Assembly: GCA_046152955.1 (NCBI GenBank)
Contig: JBJXGA010000261.1
Coordinates: 1-49,297, forward strand
Length of the DNA stretch: 49,297 bases
Direction of reading: 5' to 3'
Source: SIAF01 sp046152955
Lineage (GTDB): Bacteria; Planctomycetota; Planctomycetia; Planctomycetales; Planctomycetaceae
The position numbers and the translations under genes were made by a program. A model generated the notes under the pieces. The model saw nothing but the letters and a program-made list of their open reading frames with translations. It did no database searches and had not been told where the DNA came from. Below, one piece after another: positions 19,967 to 28,900 of this stretch (position 1 is its first letter; every line of letters starts with the position of its first letter).

Positions 19967-20133
19967 TCAGATTGTGAGTCGAATTCCGAGCGGCAACGAC
20001 AGTCGTTTGATCGAGTTCTTCCCTTCGTCGGCAGGACAGAGATCGAACGACAGAATGGCGAGTGCCGCGGCAATCGCCTTCAAGGCACGAAGACCAACCG
20101 TTACGGCTGCGCCTCCGGCAGTTCGAAATTGGA
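19967..20133 (-). pseudogene. 5' fragment of a formylglycine-generating-enzyme-like gene
   Basis: On the minus strand, 20133-20024 matches 39406-39515 without gaps over 110 bases, covering the upstream sequence, start codon and signal peptide of the decayed gene at 39435. The start codon has become GTA (20104-20102), followed by TVGLRALKAIAAALAILSFD; the frame stops at 19967. Only the leader is left. It abuts the broken end of the DUF1501 gene. Confidence 0.75.
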
Positions 20134-20145
20134 GGGGATCAAGTC

Positions 20146-20622
20146 TCAGGTCTCAGGACTTCTCCCCTGGAGCATCACGGCGATCGCCAGGGTACTCCAG
20201 CCGGCAAGGAACAGGACGCCTCCCAGGGGGACGATTGTCATTCCGATCCATTTGGCGCCGGTCAACGTGTAGACAGTCAGGCCGCCGGAGAAGCCCAGGC
20301 AGCCGACGACGAAACAGACCCCTGCCACATTGAGCCAGCGGCAGGGACGCTGACGCACCAGAAGACCCACGACCAGCAGTGCCAGGCCGTGGTACATCTG
20401 ATACATCGCGGCGGTTTTGAAATCGGCGAGGTATTTCTCGGCCAGGGGGAGGGTGGAGACGACCTGCTCGTTCCCGTCAACGAGGAGTTTCTTCTCGAAC
20501 TGCTGGCCACTGTACTTTTGATGGAAATAGCGGTCGAGTCCGTGCGCCGCAAACGCGCCCGTGGCGACCGCCAACCCCGCCAGCAGAGCGCCGAGTGTCA
20601 ACCAGCAGCGAGAACAATTCAT
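20146..20622 (-). CDS. DUF423 family inner-membrane protein
   Basis: This is a 158-residue protein with four predicted membrane segments (about 8-28, 78-95, 103-122 and 128-150) and the family signature GAFAAHGL near residue 22. A 40-residue polar insert lies between the first two helices (FHQKYSGQQFEKKLLVDGNE region), longer than in the E. coli homologue YgdD. The family's function is unknown. It appears to be transcribed alone; the opposite-strand DUF1559 gene starts 344 bases away. Confidence 0.88.
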   Translation of the reverse strand: MNCSRCWLTLGALLAGLAVATGAFAAHGLDRYFHQKYSGQQFEKKLLVDGNEQVVSTLPLAEKYLADFKTAAMYQMYHGLALLVVGLLVRQRPCRWLNVAGVCFVVGCLGFSGGLTVYTLTGAKWIGMTIVPLGGVLFLAGWSTLAIAVMLQGRSPET

Positions 20623-20966
20623 GGTGTCTGGGAGTCTGCAGAATGTGATCGCGAATCACTCAAGGAAGAGGGAAAACGGCGGAATGCTTCACCAGGACGC
20701 ATCCGCCCTGCGGCCCGTCATTCAGGTCCAGTCTGACACATCAAAGTTGACAATTCCATCCCGGACTACGAAAATGCGACACGCTGACGCAGAAATGGTT
20801 CAGACGGATGTTGACGGGGCTCCAGGCAGCGTAAAGGGAAGGCCCGCGGCGAACTCCGGTTTTCCTACAGCTCCCCGCCGCGGGGCTCGCGGTTCGAGTC
20901 TTGCCACGGATAGATTGGATTTTGCTGTCGGCGCCCCCGCCTGAAAGGTTTCCTGGATCGTCCCTA
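20623..20966. other. divergent intergenic region
   Basis: No gene is supported between the DUF423 and DUF1559 genes. A consensus -35 hexamer TTGACA lies at 20747-20752 on the plus strand with a poor -10 (GAAAAT) 17 bases later, and a TTGACG lies at about 20811. Either might serve the DUF1559 gene, but neither is convincing. Confidence 0.4.
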
Positions 20967-21905
20967 ATGAGAACACGCACACTCCCGCGCCGACGGAAGG
21001 GATTCACGTTGATGGAAGTGCTGGTGGTGATCGCCATCACCGGCATTCTGTTGGCGCTGTTGCTGCCTGCCGTGCAACAAGCGCGGGAAGCAGCCCGCCG
21101 GGCGCAATGTTCCCATCATCTCAGACAGATTGGATTGGCTCTGCACAGCTACGAAGGGCAGTGGCGGATGTTCCCCACCTCCAGCCGTCCGGTTCCCGTG
21201 CAACCCGAACAGAAGCGCGTCTCGTCGCTGTCGCGGCTGCTTCCGTTTTTGGACCAGGGGAACCTCTCGCAGCAGTATGAGTTTCGAGTGCATTGGTACG
21301 ATCCCCCCAATCCAGCGGTGATTCCGACGCCGCTGGTCGTTTATCAATGTCCTTCAACGCCCAGCACCAATCGGCTCGATACGAGCTCCATCACCGTCCC
21401 AGGCGTGGCTTTTTCCGGTCCTCGAGCGTGTGCCGATTATGCCCCCATTGAGGGGGTCGGCTCGCTGCTCACTGGGACGGGACTGGTGGATCCGCAGTCG
21501 GAGGGAAGCCCCGGCGCGCTGCAGGTGAATTTCACCCATTCGCGCATGGCTGACATCCTGGACGGCGCCACGACGACGCTGCTCATCGCCGAAGACGCCG
21601 GGCGGCCCGTCTGGTACATTCGCGGCCAAACGGCGGGAACCGGCCTGGTTCCTCCGGGAGCGGGCTGGGCCGACGACGAGCAGGATTTTTTCATGCACGG
21701 CGCGCGCCAGGATACGCTGGCCACTCCACCGGGTCCGTGCGCCATCAACTGCCATAACGACGGCGAGTTTTATAGTTTTCACACCGGCGTCGCCAACGCG
21801 CTGTTTGCCGACGGCCACGCCAAATTCCTCTCCGCCAGCACCGACATTCGCGTCGTGGCCCGACTGATCACCCCGCGCGGCCAGGAAGTCGGAACAGAAA
21901 ATTGA
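20967..21905 (+). CDS. DUF1559 protein with type IV pilin-like N-terminus
   Basis: This is a 312-residue protein. It starts MRTRTLPRRRKGFTLMEVLVVIAITGIL: a basic leader, the prepilin peptidase site G/FTLMEV with Glu at +5, and a long hydrophobic helix running into LLPAVQQAREAARRAQC. The rest is the DUF1559 domain, ending in the H-X9-DG motif (FHTGVANALFADGHAKFLS). Planctomycetes hold many such paralogues, thought to form pseudopili or surface appendages. The ATG at 20967 was chosen because it places the cleavage site after a short basic leader; an upstream in-frame ATG at 20901 would spoil this. Confidence 0.9.
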   Translation: MRTRTLPRRRKGFTLMEVLVVIAITGILLALLLPAVQQAREAARRAQCSHHLRQIGLALHSYEGQWRMFPTSSRPVPVQPEQKRVSSLSRLLPFLDQGNLSQQYEFRVHWYDPPNPAVIPTPLVVYQCPSTPSTNRLDTSSITVPGVAFSGPRACADYAPIEGVGSLLTGTGLVDPQSEGSPGALQVNFTHSRMADILDGATTTLLIAEDAGRPVWYIRGQTAGTGLVPPGAGWADDEQDFFMHGARQDTLATPPGPCAINCHNDGEFYSFHTGVANALFADGHAKFLSASTDIRVVARLITPRGQEVGTEN

Positions 21906-21938
21906 GCGATTGATTCTTACTAGAGAAGGAGCGTCAGC

Positions 21939-22625
21939 ATGGTTGTCGATCCGCGGAGGCGGCAAAAAAAACTGGAGCGCAAGGCGGCCAAACGGAAGGA
22001 ACAACTCCGGGCCTTTTCCCAGCGAAATCCCACCGATGTGCGCGAGCGCTTTCAACGGAGTTGCTCCGGGCCGCTGGTGCATTCCTCAGCGAGCAGTTCC
22101 GTCCTTTCCGAAGGAATTGGCAACGTGCTGCTCAGTCGCGAATGCGGCGTCGGGCAGGTCGCTTTCGCCGTATTTCTTGTGGACATGTATTGCCTGGGAG
22201 TGAAGAACGTCATTTACGGCATCCGCCCGCACAGCCAAGTGGATGACATGTCAGAGCGCCTGGCCACGGGGCACAAGCTGCTTCGGGTCAAGCCGGAGTG
22301 CGCGCGGAAACTGGTGGAAGGCGCCATTGAATACGCTCACAATCTGGGACTCCCGCCGCACGAAGATTACTCGGTGGCGAAAGCGATCCTGGGAAGCATC
22401 GACGGCGCGTTGTGTCCCGAGACGTTCGAATACGGCAAAGACGGCAAGCCGCTGTTTATCGCCGGCCCCAATGACGGTCCGGAACGTTGTCGCCAGATCA
22501 TGGCCGCGTTGAAGTCGCGTCAGGGACCGGACGGATATCACTACCTGGTCCCCGTGTTGGAAGACAATCCCATCATCGATCCCTCGACTGACGACAGAAT
22601 TGTCAGAATCGAAATGGAAGACTGA
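21939..22625 (+). CDS. conserved protein of unknown function
   Basis: This is a 228-residue, soluble protein without a signal peptide. The N-terminus is strongly basic (RRRQKKLERKAAKRKEQ), as in nucleic-acid-binding tails. The body has well-formed motifs (GIGNVLLSRECGVGQVAFAVFLVD, GLPPHEDYSVAKAIL and YGKDGKPLFIAGPNDGPERC) that look conserved, but I do not recognise a named family. A good Shine-Dalgarno (AGAAGGAG) precedes the ATG. It lies 33 bases after the DUF1559 stop, so the two may be cotranscribed, and it converges on the DUF1501 gene that ends 18 bases away. Confidence 0.7.
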   Translation: MVVDPRRRQKKLERKAAKRKEQLRAFSQRNPTDVRERFQRSCSGPLVHSSASSSVLSEGIGNVLLSRECGVGQVAFAVFLVDMYCLGVKNVIYGIRPHSQVDDMSERLATGHKLLRVKPECARKLVEGAIEYAHNLGLPPHEDYSVAKAILGSIDGALCPETFEYGKDGKPLFIAGPNDGPERCRQIMAALKSRQGPDGYHYLVPVLEDNPIIDPSTDDRIVRIEMED

Positions 22626-22643
22626 CGCCGACGCTTCGGACCG

Positions 22644-24023
22644 TCAATACAACCGCGCGATCGGGCGTCCTTCGGGGGCCAGAAACACGGGCCGGTTTTC
22701 CCGCGTGTAGACCGGCTGCGCCAGGTCGATTCCCAGCGCGTCGTAGAGGGTGGCCGCGTAGTCGTCGGGGGTGTACGCCTGATCGAGGACGTAACCGCCG
22801 TCCCGATCGGTTTTGCCGATCACCTGGCCGCCGCGTACCCCAGCGCCGGCGAAGGCGATCGAATAGGCATACGGCCAGTGATCGCGTCCTTCGAACTTGT
22901 TGAGCCGGGGTGTCCTGCCAAATTCGGTGACGAAGCAGACCAGCGTCTCGTCGAGCAGTCCCCGCTCGTGCATGTCCCCCAGCAAGGCGCCCAGGGCGCG
23001 GTCGGTGCTTCCCATCATCACCCAGGTGGCGATGCCGTACCGCCCTTCCCCTCCCGCCTTGTCCCGAATTGTCCCGCACGATCCGTTGGCGTAGATAAAG
23101 TCGTGGTGGTCCCAGTTCATGTTGAACCCCCCAGGTGTCTGCTTCGTCTCCGGCTCACGGACATCCAGCACGACGCTCCGCACCCCGGCCTCGATCAGCC
23201 GCCGCCCGAGCAGATAACACTGTCCCCGGTGCCCCGGACCATATTGCTCACGAAGGCCCGCTGGTTCGCGCGACAGGTCGAACGCCTGCTGCGTCCGCGG
23301 GTTGTCCAGCATCTGAAACGCGCTGTCGAAAAAATTTGACATGGCCCTGGTTGAGCCGACCGGGGTTGCAGGCTGCCAGCCGACGTCGAGGTTGCTCAAC
23401 AAATCCCGGCGGTCGCGAAAGCGCTCCGCGGGAACGCCATCCAGCAACCGCAGGTCATTTACCTTCCACTGCGCGTCCGACAAATCGCGTCCGCCGGTCT
23501 TGAAGACCTTCAGTCCCGGTGACAGAAAGCCGTACTTCGTGTTGTACGACTGTTCGCCATTGCCGGGAATCATGATGTACGGGGGCAGAAAGGAACATTC
23601 CGTGCCGATCAAGTGCGACACGGCGGTCCCCAAGTCGGGCATTTCCAGCACCCCTCCCGGCTTGACTCCCTGAAGCAAGTAGGCGGTTCCCTCGGGATGC
23701 CCGCCGATGGTGTGCGTCATCGAGCGCACGATCGCCAGCTTGTCGGCATGCCGCGCGGTGTGAGACAGCAATTCGGTGAACTGGATTCCCGGCACGTTGG
23801 TGTCGATTGGTCGAAACGGACTACGGTGCTCGGCCGCTGTTTCCGGTTTGGGGTCCAACGTATCGACGTGCGACACGCCCCCCTGCTCCAGAACGACCAG
23901 CACCTGCTTCGCGCGGCCAGCGCGGGGGAGAGTCGACTGGGGCGCCGCCGACAAGCGACCGGCCAGCCCGGAGGCTGCTCCCAGCATCCCCAGTCCCAGA
24001 AAGCTGCGCCGCTGCATTCGCAT
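22644..24023 (-). CDS. DUF1501 protein (exported, sulfatase-like fold)
   Basis: This is a 459-residue protein beginning MRMQRRSFLGLGMLGAASGL, a Tat-type signal with twin Arg. It has the full series of DUF1501 motifs: QGGVSHVDTLDPKPET, FTELLSHTARHADKLAIVRS, NWDHHDF, VCFVTEFGRTPRLN, GRDHWPYAYSIAFAGAGVRGG, and the terminal DYAATLYDALGIDL. The metal-binding-type Asp/His residues resemble the alkaline phosphatase/sulfatase superfamily; the substrate is unknown. It stands alone here, without a DUF1549 partner, and is divergent from the PQQ-type gene at 24142. In-frame ATGs up to 24284 were rejected in favour of the signal-peptide start. Confidence 0.9.
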   Translation of the reverse strand: MRMQRRSFLGLGMLGAASGLAGRLSAAPQSTLPRAGRAKQVLVVLEQGGVSHVDTLDPKPETAAEHRSPFRPIDTNVPGIQFTELLSHTARHADKLAIVRSMTHTIGGHPEGTAYLLQGVKPGGVLEMPDLGTAVSHLIGTECSFLPPYIMIPGNGEQSYNTKYGFLSPGLKVFKTGGRDLSDAQWKVNDLRLLDGVPAERFRDRRDLLSNLDVGWQPATPVGSTRAMSNFFDSAFQMLDNPRTQQAFDLSREPAGLREQYGPGHRGQCYLLGRRLIEAGVRSVVLDVREPETKQTPGGFNMNWDHHDFIYANGSCGTIRDKAGGEGRYGIATWVMMGSTDRALGALLGDMHERGLLDETLVCFVTEFGRTPRLNKFEGRDHWPYAYSIAFAGAGVRGGQVIGKTDRDGGYVLDQAYTPDDYAATLYDALGIDLAQPVYTRENRPVFLAPEGRPIARLY

Positions 24024-24141
24024 TGAAAAGTACCTGCACCGGATGGAGACACTGGAAATGGCCACGCTTCGGCCAACTTGCTTCCGGACGACGGTCGGCC
24101 CCTCCCTGACGGCCCCTCCCTGACTGATCAGGGATTTTTTA

Positions 24142-25449
24142 ATGAACGACCGTTCCCCAGACGCCGAGGTCCAGGATATGATCGTATCGACGATTGCCAC
24201 GCGGTCAATGACGAAACCTGATTGGAGACGCATCGTGACTTTCAGCCACAGCATCCGATGGACGGTATTGATGCTCGCCATCACAGGCGGGCGCGCTAGC
24301 CAAGTCGATGCGGATGGTCCGAATCTTCCAACACTTCAACCGGAAATCCTCTGGAAGTACGTCTCCGCCTCAATCCAGAAGGGGGACGGCACCAAAGAGA
24401 TGATCGGGGTGACCGGTCCCGTCACCGAGGGTGGAGTGGTATATTTTGCTGACGACCTGGGGCGCGTGTTTGCATTGCGCTCGGCAGACGGGGGGGAGGT
24501 CTGGAGACACGATCACGGGAAGCGAATCGCCGTCGCCCCGACGCTGGATCAGGACCAGCTCTACTTTGGATCTGCGGAAGGGGTCACCGCCCTGCATCGC
24601 GAACACGGGCGTCCAATGTGGAAGACTGAAATCCCGCAGGGGGCCGACGAAGCGGCGCCGATCGCCGTGGACGGGCGAGTTTTCGCTTCCGGATACGACG
24701 GGCGGACGTACGCCCTCGACCGCCGGACGGGAATGATCCTTTGGACGCATGATTTTTCCGGCGACGCTCCTGACGATCCGCCCGGCTTCGTGGGCAAGCA
24801 GGCGCGCTTCCAGACCATCGCGGCCCGGCCGGGCGGGTCCGCCTGTGATGGTCAACTGTTCTATCAGTCGGTGTTCGATCAGTGCCGGGTGATCGCCCTC
24901 GATTGTGCGACCGGGGAAAGGCGCTGGACGTTTCAGGCTGCCGGCTGGATGTCCGCCGCTCCTACGATTGTCGGCGATCGCCTGTATGTTTCCAGCCAGG
25001 ACGGGCACATGTATTGCCTCGACCGGCAGACCGGGACGCTCATTTGGAAGTTTCAATCCCCCGGATGGTTCCAGTCCAGGGTGGCCGTGCGGGAGGGGAC
25101 AGTCTTTATGATCCACCACCGTGGTCGCCTGTATCTGCTGGATGATGAAACTGGTATGCCGCTCAATACCTTTCAAATGAACGACGACCTCGCCCGTGAC
25201 TCCCTGCACGGCGGCGGCCCGCTTCTTTCCGGTCGAACGGTCTACTTTAGCATTGGTAACGGGCAAGTGTACGCGGTCGACATCGCATCCGGCGAGGTCC
25301 GCTGGAAGTTGCAACCCTCCGAACACTCTCGAACCCATAGCCAACTGGCCACGGACGGAAAGCGGCTGTTCCTCCTTACGAGCCAGAATCTCCAACACGA
25401 AGGAGAATCCGCCATCATCGCCATTGGGGACAGCCCGGAGACTGACTAA
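24142..25449 (+). CDS. PQQ-type beta-propeller protein
   Basis: This is a 435-residue protein. A hydrophobic stretch (IRWTVLMLAITGG, about 38-50) suggests export; the start may be a later ATG (24208), which would give a more usual signal length. From residue 70 onward there are repeats of the form VYFADDLGRVFALRSADGGEVWRH, LYVSSQDGHMYCLDRQTGTLIWKF and VYFSIGNGQVYAVDIASGEVRWKL. These are the AxDxxTGxxxW-type blades of PQQ quinoprotein or BamB-like propellers. No calcium or PQQ ligand set is evident, so it is probably a scaffold or binding propeller rather than a dehydrogenase. It is divergent from the neighbouring DUF1501 gene. Confidence 0.85.
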   Translation: MNDRSPDAEVQDMIVSTIATRSMTKPDWRRIVTFSHSIRWTVLMLAITGGRASQVDADGPNLPTLQPEILWKYVSASIQKGDGTKEMIGVTGPVTEGGVVYFADDLGRVFALRSADGGEVWRHDHGKRIAVAPTLDQDQLYFGSAEGVTALHREHGRPMWKTEIPQGADEAAPIAVDGRVFASGYDGRTYALDRRTGMILWTHDFSGDAPDDPPGFVGKQARFQTIAARPGGSACDGQLFYQSVFDQCRVIALDCATGERRWTFQAAGWMSAAPTIVGDRLYVSSQDGHMYCLDRQTGTLIWKFQSPGWFQSRVAVREGTVFMIHHRGRLYLLDDETGMPLNTFQMNDDLARDSLHGGGPLLSGRTVYFSIGNGQVYAVDIASGEVRWKLQPSEHSRTHSQLATDGKRLFLLTSQNLQHEGESAIIAIGDSPETD

Positions 25450-25582
25450 CAATACTCGTGCGACAGGCATCCCTGCCGGTCAACACCAAGGAATTCCGCG
25501 AGCACCTTCCGATCTGCGTTGATCACCAACCAGCCAAACCCTCCAATGTGTCTCCTTTTTCTCACCCTCAAGGAATCCGAGC

Positions 25583-25747
25583 ATGGGACTAACGATCAGT
25601 TACTCGTTGGCCTTGAATGACGAAGACGCTTTCGGCAAGCCGCTCGAATCCCCCATCCTGGAATTTCCCAACTTCGAGCAACTCGAAGCGCAGGATGCGG
25701 CGGACCGGAAGGCCAAAGCCAGGAAGCGGAAACCGCGCAAACCGTGA
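25583..25747 (+). CDS. small protein of unknown function
   Basis: This is a 54-residue frame, MGLTISYSLALNDEDAFGKP and onward, preceded by AAGGAA eight bases before the ATG. The N-terminal half is acidic, and the last 14 residues are mostly Lys/Arg (DRKAKARKRKPRKP). The MGLTIxYSL start recalls a group of hypothetical planctomycete proteins that are longer, so this could be a shortened relative; I cannot confirm this. The 133 bases upstream contain nothing recognisable. Confidence 0.45.
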   Translation: MGLTISYSLALNDEDAFGKPLESPILEFPNFEQLEAQDAADRKAKARKRKPRKP

Positions 25748-25782
25748 ACGGTCGGAATCCATCGAATTTCGTTGATGTCATG

Positions 25783-25791
25783 TGCTATAAT
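25783..25791 (+). promoter_or_regulatory. extended -10 promoter of the DUF1549/DUF1501 gene pair
   Basis: TGCTATAAT is a perfect extended -10 element (TGn plus TATAAT at 25786-25791) without a good -35. The start point would be near 25798, which rules out the TTG at 25803 as the translation start of the next gene and favours the ATGs at 25833 or 25929. Confidence 0.6.
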
Positions 25792-25928
25792 CCTCGAGTG
25801 TATTGCAGCAGCCGACGTGGCGACCGATTGACATGACTGACGATTATTCCCAGGCCCAGGTAGTCAACGTCCTGGCAGAGAATGACGATCCGGTGGCATC
25901 CGCCAGGGGATTGTCCCACTCTGCCGCG

Positions 25929-28900
25929 ATGGGCGGATACCCGCGCACGACGACTGGTCGCGACAATGATCGGTCGATTCCTCTCCGCGCTATCGCTGCC
26001 GCGCTTCTCGGACTGCTGCTGTTGTGCCGTGTCGCCGCCGCCGCCGAGCCGGTCGACTATCTGCGCGAGATCAAACCGATTCTCAAGGCGCGGTGCTTTG
26101 CCTGCCACGGGGCGCTCAAGCAGCAATCGGGGTTGCGGCTGGATGCGGGAACGCTGATTCGCCAGGGGGGAGACAGCGGGGCGGTGGTCGTCCCCGGCAA
26201 ACCGGACGAGAGTCTGCTGCTCGAACGAGTCGCGGCGGAAGGGGCTTCTGAGCGGATGCCGCCGGAAGGGGAGCCGCTGAAACCGGAACAGATCGAACAG
26301 CTCAAAGCCTGGATTTCCCAGGGTGCGACCTCCCCGGAGGACGAACAACCCGAGCCGGATCCGCGGCGGCATTGGGCGTTTCAGCCTCCGGTTCGACCGC
26401 CAGTTCCCCAAACCGCTGACAGCACGTCGCGCAACCCGATCGATGCCTTCATCGCGCAGGAGCAGTCGCGCGCCAGGTTGGGCGGACAGCCCCCGGCGGA
26501 AAAGCAGGAGCTGCTACGGCGGGTCTACTTCGACCTCATCGGATTGCCCCCGGCTCGCGACGAACTGCACGCCTTTCTGGCGGACGACTCCCCCGACGCC
26601 TACGCGCGGCTTGTCGATCGGCTGCTGGAGTCGCCGCAGTATGGCGAGCGGTGGGGTCGGCACTGGATGGATGTGTGGCGGTACAGCGACTGGTACGGGC
26701 GGCGGATCGTTCCCGACGTGATGAACAGCTATCCCCTGGTGTGGCGCTGGCGCGACTGGATCGTCCGCTCGCTGAACGCCGACAAGGGGTACGATCAGAT
26801 GGTGGTGGAGATGCTCGCCGGTGACGAAATCGCTCCGCAGGATCCGGAGACAGTCGTGGCAACCGGTTTCATCGTCCGCAACTGGTTCAAATGGAACTAC
26901 GACACCTGGATGCGGGATCAGGTCGAACACACCGGCAAGGCGTTTCTGGGTCTGTGGCTGCAGTGCAGTTTGTGCCACGATCACAAATACGATCCGATCT
27001 CGCAGCACGAGTACTTCCAGTTCCGGGCGGTATTCGAGCCTCTGGAGTTGCGGCACGATCGGATCGACACTGAAGCTGACCCCGGACCATTCAAGAAATA
27101 CATCTATGGCCAGTCGTACGGTCCGATCACGACCGGTCTGGTCCGGGTCTTCGACGAGAAGCCCCAGGCCCAGACGCGCGTCTATCGCGGCGGCGACCAG
27201 CGAAACATCATTGAGGGACTCCCGCTGATGCCCCCCGGTGTCCCCCATTTTCTCTCTCAGCAGCCGCTGGAGATTCACCGGACTCCGCTCCCGCTGGAAA
27301 CCTGGTATCCCGGCCTGCGTCCCAGCGCACAAAAAGAAGAACGGGAAAAACGCCGCTCGGCTTGCGCCGCGGCCGAAACGGTATTGGCGGCCGCCAAGAC
27401 GTTGCACCAGGAGAAGCTCCCGGTTCTGCAGGAGGCCGTGACCAAAGCGGAGGCGAACCTTGCTGCGGCAATCGCCGCCGAGACCGCCGCCGGCTCACTG
27501 AGCGCTCCTCTGGATGGAACGCAGTCGCTGCTCTTGGATGCCGCGACGGGGCGACGAGTCTTGGTCAACGCGCTCCCCGGTGTGCCGGAGATCACCGGCG
27601 AGGCGGAGCTGAGTTTCACGGTCCGATTGTTCAGCGATGCGCACTTCAACGTGCAACTGGCGCTGGACGTCACGACTGGGGCGACGGGGGGCTGGGTTGG
27701 TTTTGAAGCGGGCCAGATCCTCACCTACAAGCCAGGCGGATTTGAGCAGGTTCGCGCCGGGACGTACGATTTGTCGAAGGGGCCAGTCACGCTGCACGTC
27801 ACGCTGCGGCTCGACGTCGCGCAGGACCAATGCCTGCTGACCGTGGAACAGTCCGCCATGCCGTTGAAGCTGGTCGATCAGTTGCCCGCGGCGCTCAACG
27901 GCTGGCGGGGCCGGCGCGACGGCAAACAGGGGTTGTGGATCGACGCGCGTCCGGGAACCGTGGCGCTGATCGATGCCTTGCGGTTCCAGCCCCCGACAGG
28001 CGAGCCCTGGCTGGCCATCGACCTGGAACCGGAGAAGTATCCTCTCGGTCGCGACGTGGCCGGAGTTCAGGGTTGGTCGGTTCAGGGGTCGAGCCTCCCC
28101 CCCGCGACATCGCGCGTCGTCCGGTCTGTCCCCGCTTCCGCCGCGGCGCGCGGTGCGGAACAGGAGACGCTCCTCGCGCAGCGCGCTCTGGAGGCCAGTC
28201 TGCTGGCGGTCCATGCCGCGCAGGCGAAGCAGCAAGCCGCGCAGGGTGAGTTGGATGCGTTCGAGGCGCGACTGGCCGCCGAACTGTCGCGGCACGTAAC
28301 GCAATCCTCCGATGCCGAGGGTCTGGCGCAGGCCGCGGCGGCCGCCGAACGCCGGGCGACCCATCTGGCGGCAGTGGCTGCCTCGGCGCAGAGCGCCTGG
28401 GGGCTGGCTCAGGCCGAAGCGCTTCCGATCAGTGATGCGAAACGCGGCGAGATGATCGACAAAGCCGCCGCGGGAGATGCAGCGGCGCGGATGGCGGCCA
28501 GCGCTGCGGAAGCCGCGCTGCAGAAGACCGACGCCACGTTTTCACCGCTCGGACCGACCTACCCGCGCGAGAGCACGGGGCGTCGCACGGCGCTGGCGCA
28601 ATGGATCGTCGCGCGCCAAAATCCGCTGGCGGCGCGGGTCGCCGTCAATCACCTGTGGAACTGGCATCTGGGACGGCCCCTCGTGGAAACGGTCTCCAAT
28701 TTCGGACGCAATGGAAAGCCCCCCACCCATCCGGAATTGCTCGATTGGCTGGCGGTCGAATTCATGGAGCAGGGCTGGAGCCAAAAGCACTTGCATCGGC
28801 TGATCCTCAATAGCGACGTGTATCGGCAATCGTCCCACGCACCGACCGGCCATCCTGGATTTCAGAAGGATCCCGACAATCGCCTGTTGTGGCGGGCGCA

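Noticed and set aside
19866..20272. Extension of the DUF1501 frame to 282 codons
   Set aside because: The last 130 codons are antisense to the FGE-like fragment and the DUF423 gene and have no DUF1501 similarity.
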